DNA of 44,126 nucleotides from Bacillota bacterium (GTDB lineage Bacteria > Bacillota > Clostridia > Oscillospirales > Feifaniaceae), in contig JAUZPM010000011.1 of the NCBI GenBank assembly GCA_030705925.1, forward strand, positions 1-44,126, written 5' to 3'. Each line of letters begins with the position of its first letter. The stretch's first letter is position 1. The notes beneath the pieces were generated by a model. That model worked only from the letters and a program-made list of their open reading frames with translations, was not told the DNA's origin and did not search any database. Of this stretch, positions 14,823 through 23,564 are shown piece by piece. Made by a program: the position numbers and the translations under genes.

Positions 14823-15580
14823 GTATTATTCTTGAAGTAAATAATCTGTCCGTGCAATTCGGCGGACTTAAAGCGGTTGAGAATTTTCAAATTGAGATTA
14901 ATGACGGTGAGCTTGTTGGTTTGATTGGACCTAACGGCGCCGGAAAGACTACAGTATTTAACTTGTTGACAGGTGTTTATCAGGCTACTAACGGAGATAT
15001 TTTTATTGACGGCAAACTTGTTAGAGGCAAAAAACCTCACCAGATTTCACGTTATGGGCTTGCACGTACTTTCCAGAATATAAGGCTTTTCAAAAAGATG
15101 AGTGTAATTGATAACGTTAAAATCGCATTTCATAAAAATATGCATTGTTCTTTGCCAGAAGCAATTCTAAGATTGCCGAGATACTGGAAAGAAGAAAAGC
15201 AAATGGATAATAAAGCGAAAGAGCTTCTTGCGGTTTTTGGACTGGAAAATTTATCTGACCAGCTTGCTGACAACCTGCCATATGGGCAGCAGAGAAAACT
15301 TGAAATAGCAAGAGCTCTTGCTACACAGCCTAAAATTTTATTGCTGGATGAACCAGCGGCAGGTATGAATCCTACAGAAACGCAGGATTTGATGAATACA
15401 ATTAAATTTATACGCGATAAATTCGGGGTTTCAGTTTTGCTTATTGAGCATGATATGAATCTTGTAATGGGGATTTGTGAGAGGATAGTTGTGCTTGACT
15501 ATGGTAATACAATCGCAATGGGCACTCCCGCTCAAATAGCTGCCGATCCTAAGGTTATCGGCGCATACCTAGGCAGTTAG
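14819..15580 (+). CDS. livG: Branched-chain amino acid ABC transporter ATPase LivG
   Basis: A 253-residue ABC ATPase: Walker A GPNGAGKTT, Q-loop region ARTFQNIRLF, signature LPYGQQRKLEIARAL, Walker B ILLLDEPAAGMNP and the switch His in IEHDMNL. The signature starts YGQQ rather than SGGQ, which is normal for LivG. It has the longer insert between Q-loop and signature that separates LivG from LivF. It drives transport through LivHM as a heterodimer with LivF, 15 bases downstream. Confidence 0.95.
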   Translation: MSIILEVNNLSVQFGGLKAVENFQIEINDGELVGLIGPNGAGKTTVFNLLTGVYQATNGDIFIDGKLVRGKKPHQISRYGLARTFQNIRLFKKMSVIDNVKIAFHKNMHCSLPEAILRLPRYWKEEKQMDNKAKELLAVFGLENLSDQLADNLPYGQQRKLEIARALATQPKILLLDEPAAGMNPTETQDLMNTIKFIRDKFGVSVLLIEHDMNLVMGICERIVVLDYGNTIAMGTPAQIAADPKVIGAYLGS

Positions 15581-15595
15581 GAAAGGAGAACGCTA

Positions 15596-16300
15596 ATGCT
15601 TTCGGTTAAAAATCTAAATGTATATTATGGCGGGATTCATGCTATAAAAGATGTCAGTCTTCATGTAAATGAAGGAGAAATAGTGTCGTTGATTGGTGCG
15701 AATGGCGCCGGAAAAACGTCAACGTTACAGGCAATATCAGGTCTAATCAAGCCTAAATCAGGGGAGATTACTCTCCGCGATCATAATTTACTTGCGGTAG
15801 ATGCTAGTAAAATTATAGGTTTTGGCATGGCACACGTTCCTGAAGGAAGGCGCGTATTTTCACAGCTGACCGTAAAAGAAAATCTTGAGTTAGGCGCCTA
15901 TATTTTAAAGAATAAAGATGACGTTGAAAAAAATATGCTTGCAGTCTATAGAAAGTTCCCAAGGCTTAAGGAAAGACAGAATCAGCTTGCGGGAACGTTA
16001 TCCGGCGGAGAACAGCAAATGCTTGCAATGGGTCGCGGGCTTATGGTAAACCCATCAATATTGCTTCTTGATGAACCTTCTATGGGGCTTGCACCTATTA
16101 TAGTCAAAAATATATTTGATATTATTAAAGAGGTAAATAGCAGCGGGGTTACTGTTCTTCTCGTTGAACAAAATGCTAAAATGGCGTTATCTATAGCAAA
16201 TAGAGCATATGTGTTGGAAACAGGCAGGATTGTAATGGAAGGCGTTGCAGATGAGTTGATGGAGAATGAAAAAGTTAAAAAGGCTTATCTAGGCGCGTAG
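15596..16300 (+). CDS. livF: Branched-chain amino acid ABC transporter ATPase LivF
   Basis: A 234-residue ABC ATPase: Walker A GANGAGKTS, MAHVPEGRRVFSQLTVKENL typical of LivF, signature LSGGEQQMLAMGRGL, Walker B LLLDEPSMGLAP and switch VEQNAKMAL. Its start follows GGAAAGGAGAA. It is the last gene of livJHMGF and is followed by an intrinsic terminator. Confidence 0.96.
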   Translation: MLSVKNLNVYYGGIHAIKDVSLHVNEGEIVSLIGANGAGKTSTLQAISGLIKPKSGEITLRDHNLLAVDASKIIGFGMAHVPEGRRVFSQLTVKENLELGAYILKNKDDVEKNMLAVYRKFPRLKERQNQLAGTLSGGEQQMLAMGRGLMVNPSILLLDEPSMGLAPIIVKNIFDIIKEVNSSGVTVLLVEQNAKMALSIANRAYVLETGRIVMEGVADELMENEKVKKAYLGA

Positions 16301-16322
16301 TAATATTATTTATAAAAATAGA

Positions 16323-16355
16323 TAATGGCACCGCTAAAACGGTGCCATTAATTTT
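16323..16355 (+). terminator. Terminator of the liv operon
   Basis: An 11-bp perfect stem (16323-16333 with 16340-16350) around CTAAAA, followed by ATTTT. It lies 23 bases after livF. The stretch from here to 16460 shows nothing recognisable. Confidence 0.8.
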
Positions 16356-16460
16356 AAAAAACTATTTAATTGCGACGTCCTGCCTAAGGCATTATAAGGT
16401 ATTTGTTTAACTCGAGAATCAAGGGGTAATTATTAGAGTGCATTTATATATTTCAATAAA

Positions 16461-16506
16461 AAAGGTCTCACGCTTTAAACTCGAAGCATGAGACCTTTAG
16501 TTTTTT
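16461..16506. terminator. Bidirectional terminator between liv operon and prsA
   Basis: AAAGGTCTCA (16461-16470) pairs with TGAGACCTTT (16489-16498), with an inner GCTT/AAGC. On the minus strand it runs straight into six T's, serving prsA. On the plus strand it is followed by AGTTTTTT. Confidence 0.8.
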
Positions 16507-16521
16507 ATTTAAGATTCACAA

Positions 16522-17835
16522 TTACTTACTGCTGGGCGCGCTAGAATTGCCTGACGGTGCAGCTGGTGCGGAGCTACTTGCTGTGTTATTTGCATTTGCT
16601 GAACTATTAGCTGCAGGCTTATTAGCTGTACTTGATGTGCTATTTGCCGATGATGAAGCAGCCGCAGAATTTGAAGCAGCCGCGGAGCTTGATGAAGCAG
16701 GTGCTGAACTGCTTGCAGCCGCTGAGTTTGCACTTGAGGATGAGCTATTACTTGCTGATCCATTTGAATTATTGGCTGAATTTGCTGCTGCTTGCTGCTG
16801 AGCTTTATAGTTATCAATTATCTCTTTAAGATATTTTTCTTCAACAGATTTGTTTATAGAAACCTTGGGATTTTTAGCCTGTGATTGAACATATTGTTTT
16901 AATTTAAATTTCTGAACTTCACTTTTAACAGTAGCTTTTTGGCTGTCAAAGGTCGTGTCTGCGTCTATCGGGTAACGTTTTATAATGTGAAAACCAAATT
17001 GTGTTTTGCATCCTTTGATTTCATTTTCTTTTAAAGACAAGCTTGTCTCTGTAAAAATCGAGTCGTAGTTAGTTGTATATTTACTTAAAAAATAGCCGTC
17101 TTTTTGAGATGTACTTCCTGGGTCTTCGCTGTGTGTTGAAACGAGGGAATCAAAATTTTCTCCATTTTGCGCTTTTGTCAGCAGGTCATTATATGTTGCC
17201 TCTTTTTGCTTTACGGCAGATTCGTCAAGATCTTTTCCCGTTGTATTATCCTTTGTCTGTAGAAGTATATGTTTTACTCTGTAATAATCGCTTTTGAAAA
17301 TCTCTTTAAGTTTTGCATCTGTAAGAGCCTCAACTGTACCTTTTTCGCCAAACAAGGAATCGGACAACTTGGTAACTTTTATATTATGTCTGTAGTATTC
17401 CTCAAGTTCAGACATTGTTAGCCCCTGCTCTTTTAAGGCAGCATCAAGGTTTGACTGACCCTTATAGTTATCGGCGATATTTGTAGTATATTGTCCAAGC
17501 GTTGTTCTATCTTTGTCGTCAAATGTTAAACCTGCAGTATCAAAATAAGTATCCTCAAGTGCATACTCTTTACCTAAATCATTTGCATAGCTGATAATAA
17601 AATCCTTATATGGCTTACCATCAACCTTGTCTGAATCAGTCATCTTATCAATAGATTTCAATAGTTTACTCTGTGCAACAGATATGCCTTCACTTAAAAA
17701 ATTTGAATAAGCGAGTTTATTAATCTTGTAACCGTTGACGGTCATTGCCGGCGCTGAGCTTAATCCACAACCTGATAACAGAGTTGCAGAGACTACAGCA
17801 GCTGTTATCATAGAAATTGTTTTACTGGCTTTCAT
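16522..17835 (-). CDS. prsA: PrsA-like peptidyl-prolyl isomerase lipoprotein
   Basis: A 437-residue lipoprotein (lipobox LLSGC near residue 22) that should sit on the outer face of the membrane and help secreted proteins fold. It has an N-terminal chaperone-like helical region, then a parvulin rotamase domain about residues 190-290 (VKHILLQTK, NGENFDSLVSTHSEDPGS, GYFLSKY, GFHIIKRY). The last 85 or so residues are almost only Ser, Ala and Asn with a few Pro/Gly, a disordered tail that may span the wall. GGAGG lies 11 bases from the ATG, which is wide. A consensus-like promoter is just upstream, and the gene is monocistronic. Confidence 0.88.
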   Translation of the reverse strand: MKASKTISMITAAVVSATLLSGCGLSSAPAMTVNGYKINKLAYSNFLSEGISVAQSKLLKSIDKMTDSDKVDGKPYKDFIISYANDLGKEYALEDTYFDTAGLTFDDKDRTTLGQYTTNIADNYKGQSNLDAALKEQGLTMSELEEYYRHNIKVTKLSDSLFGEKGTVEALTDAKLKEIFKSDYYRVKHILLQTKDNTTGKDLDESAVKQKEATYNDLLTKAQNGENFDSLVSTHSEDPGSTSQKDGYFLSKYTTNYDSIFTETSLSLKENEIKGCKTQFGFHIIKRYPIDADTTFDSQKATVKSEVQKFKLKQYVQSQAKNPKVSINKSVEEKYLKEIIDNYKAQQQAAANSANNSNGSASNSSSSSANSAAASSSAPASSSSAAASNSAAASSSANSTSSTANKPAANSSANANNTASSSAPAAPSGNSSAPSSK

Positions 17836-17871
17836 TTAATTTGTTACCTCCTAAAAATGTATAACAAAGTT

Positions 17872-17900
17872 ATTATACGTTTATTTTAAAAGCATGTCTA
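17872..17900 (-). promoter_or_regulatory. Promoter of prsA
   Basis: On the minus strand TAGACA (17900-17895) and TATAAT (17877-17872) are 17 bases apart. This gives a start near 17865 and a leader of about 30 bases. Confidence 0.75.
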
Positions 17901-17940
17901 CATATATTTAAAAGAAATTGGGCAAATATACTAAAAAATG

Positions 17941-17972
17941 TTTATTAAAAGGCTGCTTTATTTATTAAAAGG
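17941..17972. repeat. Two 12-bp direct repeats at 20-bp period
   Basis: TTTATTAAAAGG occurs at 17941-17952 and 17961-17972 in the divergent spacer between prsA and the nucleotidyltransferase fusion. The 20-bp period puts both on one face of the helix, so they may be regulator half-sites. Chance repetition in AT-rich DNA is possible. Confidence 0.45.
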
Positions 17973-18035
17973 TATTTTTATATGTCAATAGTTAATAATA
18001 AACTTACAACAAAATCTGCAGTAAAGAGGGAATAT

Positions 18036-20357
18036 ATGAAAGCAGTGATTATGGCGGGAGGGGAAGGCAGCCGCCTGCGTCCTATAACATGTGACACACC
18101 TAAGCCTATGGTTCCTCTGCTTGGGAAACCTGTCATGGAGTATATAATTGCCCTTCTCAAAAACAACGGAATTACAGATATAGCAGCTACTTTACAGTAT
18201 TTACCACGCGTTATTACAGATTATTTTGATGATGGAAGCCGGTTTGGTGTTAATCTCCGCTATTTTATTGAAGAGAAACCTTTAGGAACAGCTGGAAGCG
18301 TTAAAAACTGCGAAACGTTTTTAGATGGAGATTTTCTTGTGATAAGCGGCGATGCAGTTTGTGATTTCGATTTAAAAAGCGCTATAAAATGGCACAAATC
18401 GAAAAATGCGGCAGTAACAATTGTACTGACCCATATCCATAATCCTCTTGAATATGGCGTTGTAATGACAGACGATACCGGCAAAGTAACACGGTTTGTA
18501 GAAAAACCCGCATGGAATGAGGTTTTTGCTGATACAGTTAATACAGGGATATATATAGTAAACTCTGATGTGCTTAATCTTATTCCTGGGGATACAGTTT
18601 TCGATTTTTCAAAAGATCTTTTTCCAAAGCTGATGAATGATGGAGTTTCTATTTATGCATATGACGCTGAAGGTTACTGGTGTGATATAGGCGATATAAA
18701 CGCGTACACTGCCAGTAATATTGATTCGCTTAATGATAAGTTTAATTTATATACGAAACATGAGAATAATACAAATAAATTTAAGGGATGCAAAATTAAT
18801 GAACCTGTCTATTTTGGCGATGGAGTCAATATAGGAGAAGGGTCGACAATAGGACCGAATGTCATAATTGGGGATTTCACCTCAGTCGGAAAGAATTGCA
18901 GGCTTTCCCATAGTATTATTCATAGTTATTCACGAATTGGAGACAACTGTGAACTACAAGGGGCTGTAACTTGCCACGCGGCAGTCTTAAAAAAGGGTGT
19001 TTCTTTACAAGAGGGCAGTGTAATCGGCGCAAACTGTATCATTGGGGATAATGTCCAAATAAATCCTAACGTAAAAATTTGGAATAATAAAACAATTCCT
19101 GAACACGCGCATATTACAACAAATGTCGTTTGGGGTAATTCAGGAAATAATTTATTTGATGAAGAGGAGATTGCCGGCGAGGCAGGAATCGATATAACTC
19201 CAGAGATGTGCTGTAGGCTTGGCGCTGCCCTAGCATCGCTGAAAAAGGGTTTTAAATGTGGAATTATGTGTGATGGTTCGGCCACCGCCCGTTTGATAGG
19301 TTCTGCCCTTGCATCAGGAGCATCATTTTCAGGAGCAAATGTTTTCAGATTGGGAAAAGGGTTTAGCGCGCTGCTTTCTTATAGCATACATGCTTATGGT
19401 CTGGATGGCGGGTTTTTTATCTCTGAACGTAACGGTTTATTGCATATTGAGATAAAGGGCGAAGACAGTATTAGTATTCCCAGATATATAGAACGCAAGC
19501 TTCAAAATGCTTTTTATAAAGATGACTTCTCAAGGGCATCGTATACAGATATTAAAGCAACGCAAAGTATAGACGGTATAGATTTACTTTATATAAATGC
19601 TTTAACAAAGTCGATAAATACACCTCTCGTAGGGGAAGTATATATAGGGTGCAAATCTCAGATTATCCGATCGACAATAGTCAAAGCGCTGACTGCATGT
19701 GGAATAATGATCTCTGAAACTGAAAAACTGGGTATTCCTCACTTTTATATTGACAATAGCGGCACGTGGTTGTCCGCAAAAGATGAAGAGCTTGAAGTGC
19801 TTTCTTCAGACTTTACGGGAGCATTAACTTTGTTATCTATTATCGAAAAAGGTAAGAAAAAAGTATCTTATTTTTACAATCGTCCTTCTGCTTTCGACAG
19901 AATTTGCGAAGAATACGGAGTTAAATATGAAAAAGTGCTAGTTTCACCAGCGGACAACTCCGATAAGAATGCACGGCACCATCTATATGATGAGCCGGCA
20001 TTATACGATTCTCTATTTGCAGTAATGAGAATAATGGAATCACTTAGCAGAAATAAGATTTCTCTTAAAAAGTTCTCAGAACGTTTGCCGCGTTTCTTTA
20101 TTAAAAAAGCAGAAGTATGGATTCCTGCAAATCGTAAATCTTATGTTATACGAAAACTGCAAAGTAAACTTGAGGGAAGCGCTGAGTTAATCGAAGGAAT
20201 CCGATTTGAACAGAAAAATGCCGAGGTTCTTCTTGTACCCAAAAAAAAGGGAGGTTTTAATCTGCGAATTGAGGCTTCCAACACTGAAACGGCTGAGGAA
20301 CTTTGCAATTTTTATAAACGGGAGATTTATCGTCTTGCAGATAATGCGGAGCCATAA
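18036..20357 (+). CDS. NDP-sugar pyrophosphorylase fused to a degenerate phosphohexomutase-like domain
   Basis: A 773-residue fusion. Residues about 1-235 form a nucleotidyltransferase: MAGGEGSRLRPIT, CDTPKPMVPLLGKPV, EEKPLGTAGSV, VISGDAVCD and VEKPAW, as in mannose- or glucose-1-phosphate nucleotidyltransferases. Residues about 250-375 are left-handed beta-helix hexapeptides (GDGVNIGEGSTIGPNVIIGD). From about 385 on it follows the phosphoglucomutase/phosphomannomutase fold, but I find no TxSHNP serine loop. The matching place reads GGFFISERNG, so mutase activity is doubtful. The longest frame starts at 17982, but ATG 18036 is preferred because GAGGG lies 6 bases upstream and the family N-terminus begins there. 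It presumably makes GDP-mannose or a similar sugar nucleotide for envelope glycans. Confidence 0.82.
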   Translation: MKAVIMAGGEGSRLRPITCDTPKPMVPLLGKPVMEYIIALLKNNGITDIAATLQYLPRVITDYFDDGSRFGVNLRYFIEEKPLGTAGSVKNCETFLDGDFLVISGDAVCDFDLKSAIKWHKSKNAAVTIVLTHIHNPLEYGVVMTDDTGKVTRFVEKPAWNEVFADTVNTGIYIVNSDVLNLIPGDTVFDFSKDLFPKLMNDGVSIYAYDAEGYWCDIGDINAYTASNIDSLNDKFNLYTKHENNTNKFKGCKINEPVYFGDGVNIGEGSTIGPNVIIGDFTSVGKNCRLSHSIIHSYSRIGDNCELQGAVTCHAAVLKKGVSLQEGSVIGANCIIGDNVQINPNVKIWNNKTIPEHAHITTNVVWGNSGNNLFDEEEIAGEAGIDITPEMCCRLGAALASLKKGFKCGIMCDGSATARLIGSALASGASFSGANVFRLGKGFSALLSYSIHAYGLDGGFFISERNGLLHIEIKGEDSISIPRYIERKLQNAFYKDDFSRASYTDIKATQSIDGIDLLYINALTKSINTPLVGEVYIGCKSQIIRSTIVKALTACGIMISETEKLGIPHFYIDNSGTWLSAKDEELEVLSSDFTGALTLLSIIEKGKKKVSYFYNRPSAFDRICEEYGVKYEKVLVSPADNSDKNARHHLYDEPALYDSLFAVMRIMESLSRNKISLKKFSERLPRFFIKKAEVWIPANRKSYVIRKLQSKLEGSAELIEGIRFEQKNAEVLLVPKKKGGFNLRIEASNTETAEELCNFYKREIYRLADNAEP

Positions 20358-20374
20358 GCTTGATTTAGTGAGGC

Positions 20375-20403
20375 TTGACAATATATACCGTTGTAGTTAT
20401 AAT
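20375..20403 (+). promoter_or_regulatory. Consensus promoter before RNase J
   Basis: TTGACA (20375-20380), a 17-base spacer and TATAAT (20398-20403): a perfect housekeeping promoter. Transcription should begin near 20410, about 147 bases before the RNase J start. Confidence 0.85.
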
Positions 20404-20476
20404 TATTATCAATGTATTTGTTCGGATTTATTTTTTGTTTTATTTGATCGGAATCAACTAAACATTAATGGTGTTC

Positions 20477-20506
20477 TATAGGGGTCTTAAAAAACCCCTA
20501 TATTTT
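20477..20506 (+). terminator. Terminator inside the RNase J leader
   Basis: TATAGGGGT (20477-20485) pairs with ACCCCTATA (20494-20502) and is followed by TTTT. It lies about 70 bases after the predicted start site, between promoter and gene. It would therefore either attenuate RNase J or end a small RNA of about 95 nt. A second small hairpin ATTTACA/TGTAAAT (20516-20522/20529-20535) follows. Confidence 0.65.
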
Positions 20507-20556
20507 GCTGCTGTGATTTACATATCATTGTAAATTTATTTTGAACGGGGGATTAT

Positions 20557-22419
20557 ATGGCTGAAATTTCGGCAAAAGAAGATATTGTTAAAAAGAAAAA
20601 AAATAATTACAGGTATTATAAACGAAAAAAAGTACAAACTGCTGAGACTGATTTAGTTAATGACAATATTAAATCACAAAAAATACAGAATACAGTAAAG
20701 CCTGCGCAAAAGCAAAATGCCAAGAATTCTAATGCTTCTAAAGGGCATAATGAGGATGTCACATTTAAAGAGAAACTACGCGTTATACCGCTTGGTGGCC
20801 TTGATGAAATAGGGAAAAATACAACTGTTTTGGAATACGGCGACGAAATGATAGTAATAGATGCTGGTTTAGCATTTCCAAGCGGAGATATGCTCGGGAT
20901 AGATCTTGTTATTCCTGATTACAAATATCTGGTTAGTAATTATGAGAAAATAAAGGCGGTTATATTAACTCATGGACATGAAGATCATATAGGTGGATTG
21001 CCCTATCTTCTCAAACAGATAAATGTGCCTGTTTACGGAACAAGGCTTACTTTGGGAATCGTGCGTGCTAAACTTGAGGAGCATAAGCTTAAAAAAATTA
21101 AACTGCACGAAGTAAAAGCCGGTTCTACTATTACACTTGGTAAATTTAAAATTGAATTTATTCATACAAATCACTCAATTCCGGATTCAACAGCACTATC
21201 AATTACGACTCCTGTAGGAATTGTTATTTTTACAGGTGATTTCAAAATTGATACAACTCCTATAGACGGAGGAATGATCGATCTTGCCCGATTCGGAGAA
21301 TTAGGTAAGAAAGGTGTACTTGCGCTATTTTCTGATTCAACAAATGCTGAACGGCCTGGCATGGCGATGAGCGAGAAGGTTGTTGGCGAGGCCTTTGACA
21401 ACTTATTTAAAACTAATACTAAACGGATAATAGTAGCTACATTTGCTTCTAATGTCCACAGAGTTCAACAGGTCATTGACGCTGCAGTCAAATTCGGGCG
21501 AAAGGTTGCAGTTTCAGGCAGAAGCATGGTTAATATCATTAAAGTTGCTTCAGAGCTTGGCATGATGAATATTCCAGATGGGACAATGATTGACCTTTCA
21601 ATGATTTCACGTTATACGGATGATAAATTGGTATTGATCACAACAGGCAGCCAGGGAGAACCTATGTCAGCACTTGCAAGAATGGCTTCCTCTGACCACC
21701 GTAACGTTGAAATAGGTCCGAATGACATGGTTATTATCTCAGCCAATCCAATTCCTGGTAACGAAAAAACAGTTTCAAAGGTCGTAAACGAGCTTATTAA
21801 ACTTGTCGCGGAATTTATATCCGAAAGACTTCGCGAGATACATGTTTCAGGTCATGCTTGTCAAGAAGAGCTGAAGATGATGATATCACTTGTTAGACCG
21901 AAATTTTTCGTGCCGATACATGGTGAATATAAGCATATCTATAAGCATGCTCAGCTTGCAAAAAGGCTTGGTTACACCAATGATAATATTATAATGATGG
22001 AAACAGGAAAGGTATTGGAATTTACTGAAAGTACAGCAAAAATCAATGGCAGCGTTCCCAGCGGCGCAGTTTTAATTGATGGCCTTGGCGTGGGAGACGT
22101 TGGCAATATTGTCTTGCGTGATAGAAAATTATTATCTGAAGACGGATTGATAATAATTGTTGCTTCAATAGATGCGGCAACTGGGCAGCTTTTAGCAGGC
22201 CCCGATATTGTATCACGTGGGTTTGTTTATGTGCGTGAAGCTGAAGATATGATAGAAACAGCACGTAAAATAGCAAGAGATATTTTTGAAAAATACGAAA
22301 AAAATTATACACGCGATTGGCAGGCACTTAAAAGTGAAGTGAAGGATGAACTATCGCGGTATCTTTATTCGAAAACCAAAAGAAGCCCTATGATTTTACC
22401 TGTTATTATGGATATTTAA
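20557..22419 (+). CDS. rnj: Ribonuclease J
   Basis: A 620-residue metallo-beta-lactamase/beta-CASP ribonuclease, a 5'-3' exo- and endoribonuclease of Firmicute mRNA turnover and rRNA maturation. The first 65 or so residues are a Lys/Asn/Gln-rich, likely disordered extension. The catalytic core then begins: IPLGGLDEIGKNTT, the metal site THGHEDHIGG, HTNHSIPDS, FTGDFKID, then beta-CASP motifs FSDSTNAERPG, ATFASNVHRVQQ, TTGSQGEPMSAL and the final HVSGHA and FVPIHGEY. Start ATG follows GGGGGAT. A promoter and an internal terminator precede it, hinting at leader control. Assignment to J1 or J2 is not attempted. Confidence 0.94.
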   Translation: MAEISAKEDIVKKKKNNYRYYKRKKVQTAETDLVNDNIKSQKIQNTVKPAQKQNAKNSNASKGHNEDVTFKEKLRVIPLGGLDEIGKNTTVLEYGDEMIVIDAGLAFPSGDMLGIDLVIPDYKYLVSNYEKIKAVILTHGHEDHIGGLPYLLKQINVPVYGTRLTLGIVRAKLEEHKLKKIKLHEVKAGSTITLGKFKIEFIHTNHSIPDSTALSITTPVGIVIFTGDFKIDTTPIDGGMIDLARFGELGKKGVLALFSDSTNAERPGMAMSEKVVGEAFDNLFKTNTKRIIVATFASNVHRVQQVIDAAVKFGRKVAVSGRSMVNIIKVASELGMMNIPDGTMIDLSMISRYTDDKLVLITTGSQGEPMSALARMASSDHRNVEIGPNDMVIISANPIPGNEKTVSKVVNELIKLVAEFISERLREIHVSGHACQEELKMMISLVRPKFFVPIHGEYKHIYKHAQLAKRLGYTNDNIIMMETGKVLEFTESTAKINGSVPSGAVLIDGLGVGDVGNIVLRDRKLLSEDGLIIIVASIDAATGQLLAGPDIVSRGFVYVREAEDMIETARKIARDIFEKYEKNYTRDWQALKSEVKDELSRYLYSKTKRSPMILPVIMDI

Positions 22420-22446
22420 AAGGTGGCCTAAAGCCATCTTTTATTT
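22419..22446 (+). terminator. Terminator after RNase J
   Basis: AAAGGTGGC (22419-22427) pairs with GCCATCTTT (22433-22441), including one G-U, and is followed by T-rich sequence. The stem starts at the last base of the stop codon. Confidence 0.7.
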
Positions 22447-22510
22447 AAATTTTGATGTTTTTTCTATTTTTCGAAATTAAAAAAATATTATTTCAATATA
22501 ATAAATACCA

Positions 22511-22519
22511 TGATATAAT
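22511..22519 (+). promoter_or_regulatory. Extended -10 promoter of the yybS-ftsH gene run
   Basis: TGATATAAT (22511-22519) is an extended -10. A weak TTTCAA lies 17 bases upstream (22491-22496). The leader to the TTG start is about 30 bases. Confidence 0.55.
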
Positions 22520-22557
22520 ACTATATTAATCACACAACGTATTTGGAGAGTGAACAT

Positions 22558-23538
22558 TTGGAAAAGACAGATAACAGATATCAAGGGATTGCAGTATTTG
22601 CATCTATTTTTTATATTATTGCCTGCCTTATGATCATAATGCCCGGAACGCAAGTATTCGGGGTCGTGTTTTCTGCTGTATGCGGGGTTACACTCATTGC
22701 CGGCGGAAGATATAAAATCCTAACGATTGCGACGGTTGCTTTAACTGCGTACAGTTTTTTTGGCGCAAAGAATTTAGCAGGTGCTCTCTGTATTTTACTG
22801 ATAATTTTTCCGCTCTCGATTATCATGGGCCTAGGTGCTGTAAAAAAGACTGATATTAAAATACTGACGGTTTTTGGTGCTGAACTTTTAACTGCAGCAG
22901 CACTTGGGATAATTGCGTATGTTGTATTTAAAATTAACGGTAAACTTACGATAACTGATTTGCGCTCATTTATAAATAATTTAATCGACGGAATCTCACA
23001 GTCGTATGCTGGACTCATGCGCTCTATGCTTACGGGCAATCCATCTGCGGCTCAGCAAAACGAGATAAACAGCATTGCAAAGCTGCTAAAACAAACGCTC
23101 GGAATAGAATTTCCAGGAATCATAATTGTAATTGCGACTGTCACATCATTTGCTGCGGCAGTTGTTGCACGCGCGACAGATAAAATAGTAAGCGGCGATA
23201 AACGTAAATTACTGGAGGATTTTCGAGTATCACGTGCAGGGGCTGTTTTGGTTATAATCGCTATGATTGCAAGCGTATTTTTGGGAAATTTCGCAAATGT
23301 AATGCTGTATAATTTCGTATTTGTCATGACTCCGGCATTTATACTTGAGGGGATTTTATATTTAATCAGGTTATTCAAAAATGGTATGTTAATACGATCA
23401 CCTTTGATGTTTTATATCATCGTTTTTGGACTGTTTTTTATAGGTGTTATGAAGCTAATCGTATTTTTCGGTCTCTATGATGCACTTCGTATTAATTGGT
23501 CAAAGTTAATTAAGCGACCAGATGACGAAGACTTTTGA
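22558..23538 (+). CDS. YybS-like (DUF2232) polytopic membrane protein
   Basis: A 326-residue membrane protein with about eight hydrophobic segments and a central soluble loop (about residues 135-185) between the fourth and fifth. Topology, length and the position directly before gdpP-rplI-dnaB match the YybS/DUF2232 family, which has no established biochemical role and is often described as an ECF-transporter-like fold. The longest frame starts at TTG 22543, but TTG 22558 sits 7 bases behind GGAGAG and is preferred. The C-terminus ends in an acidic tail. It is followed by gdpP after 26 bases. Confidence 0.75.
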   Translation: MEKTDNRYQGIAVFASIFYIIACLMIIMPGTQVFGVVFSAVCGVTLIAGGRYKILTIATVALTAYSFFGAKNLAGALCILLIIFPLSIIMGLGAVKKTDIKILTVFGAELLTAAALGIIAYVVFKINGKLTITDLRSFINNLIDGISQSYAGLMRSMLTGNPSAAQQNEINSIAKLLKQTLGIEFPGIIIVIATVTSFAAAVVARATDKIVSGDKRKLLEDFRVSRAGAVLVIIAMIASVFLGNFANVMLYNFVFVMTPAFILEGILYLIRLFKNGMLIRSPLMFYIIVFGLFFIGVMKLIVFFGLYDALRINWSKLIKRPDDEDF

Positions 23539-23564
23539 TTTTTTCATATAAGAGAGGGGGATTT

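Noticed and set aside
16547-16801. 84-residue Ala/Leu/Glu-rich plus-strand frame and a Gln-rich minus frame
   Set aside because: Both are antisense or out-of-frame readings of the repetitive Ser/Ala/Asn tail of prsA.
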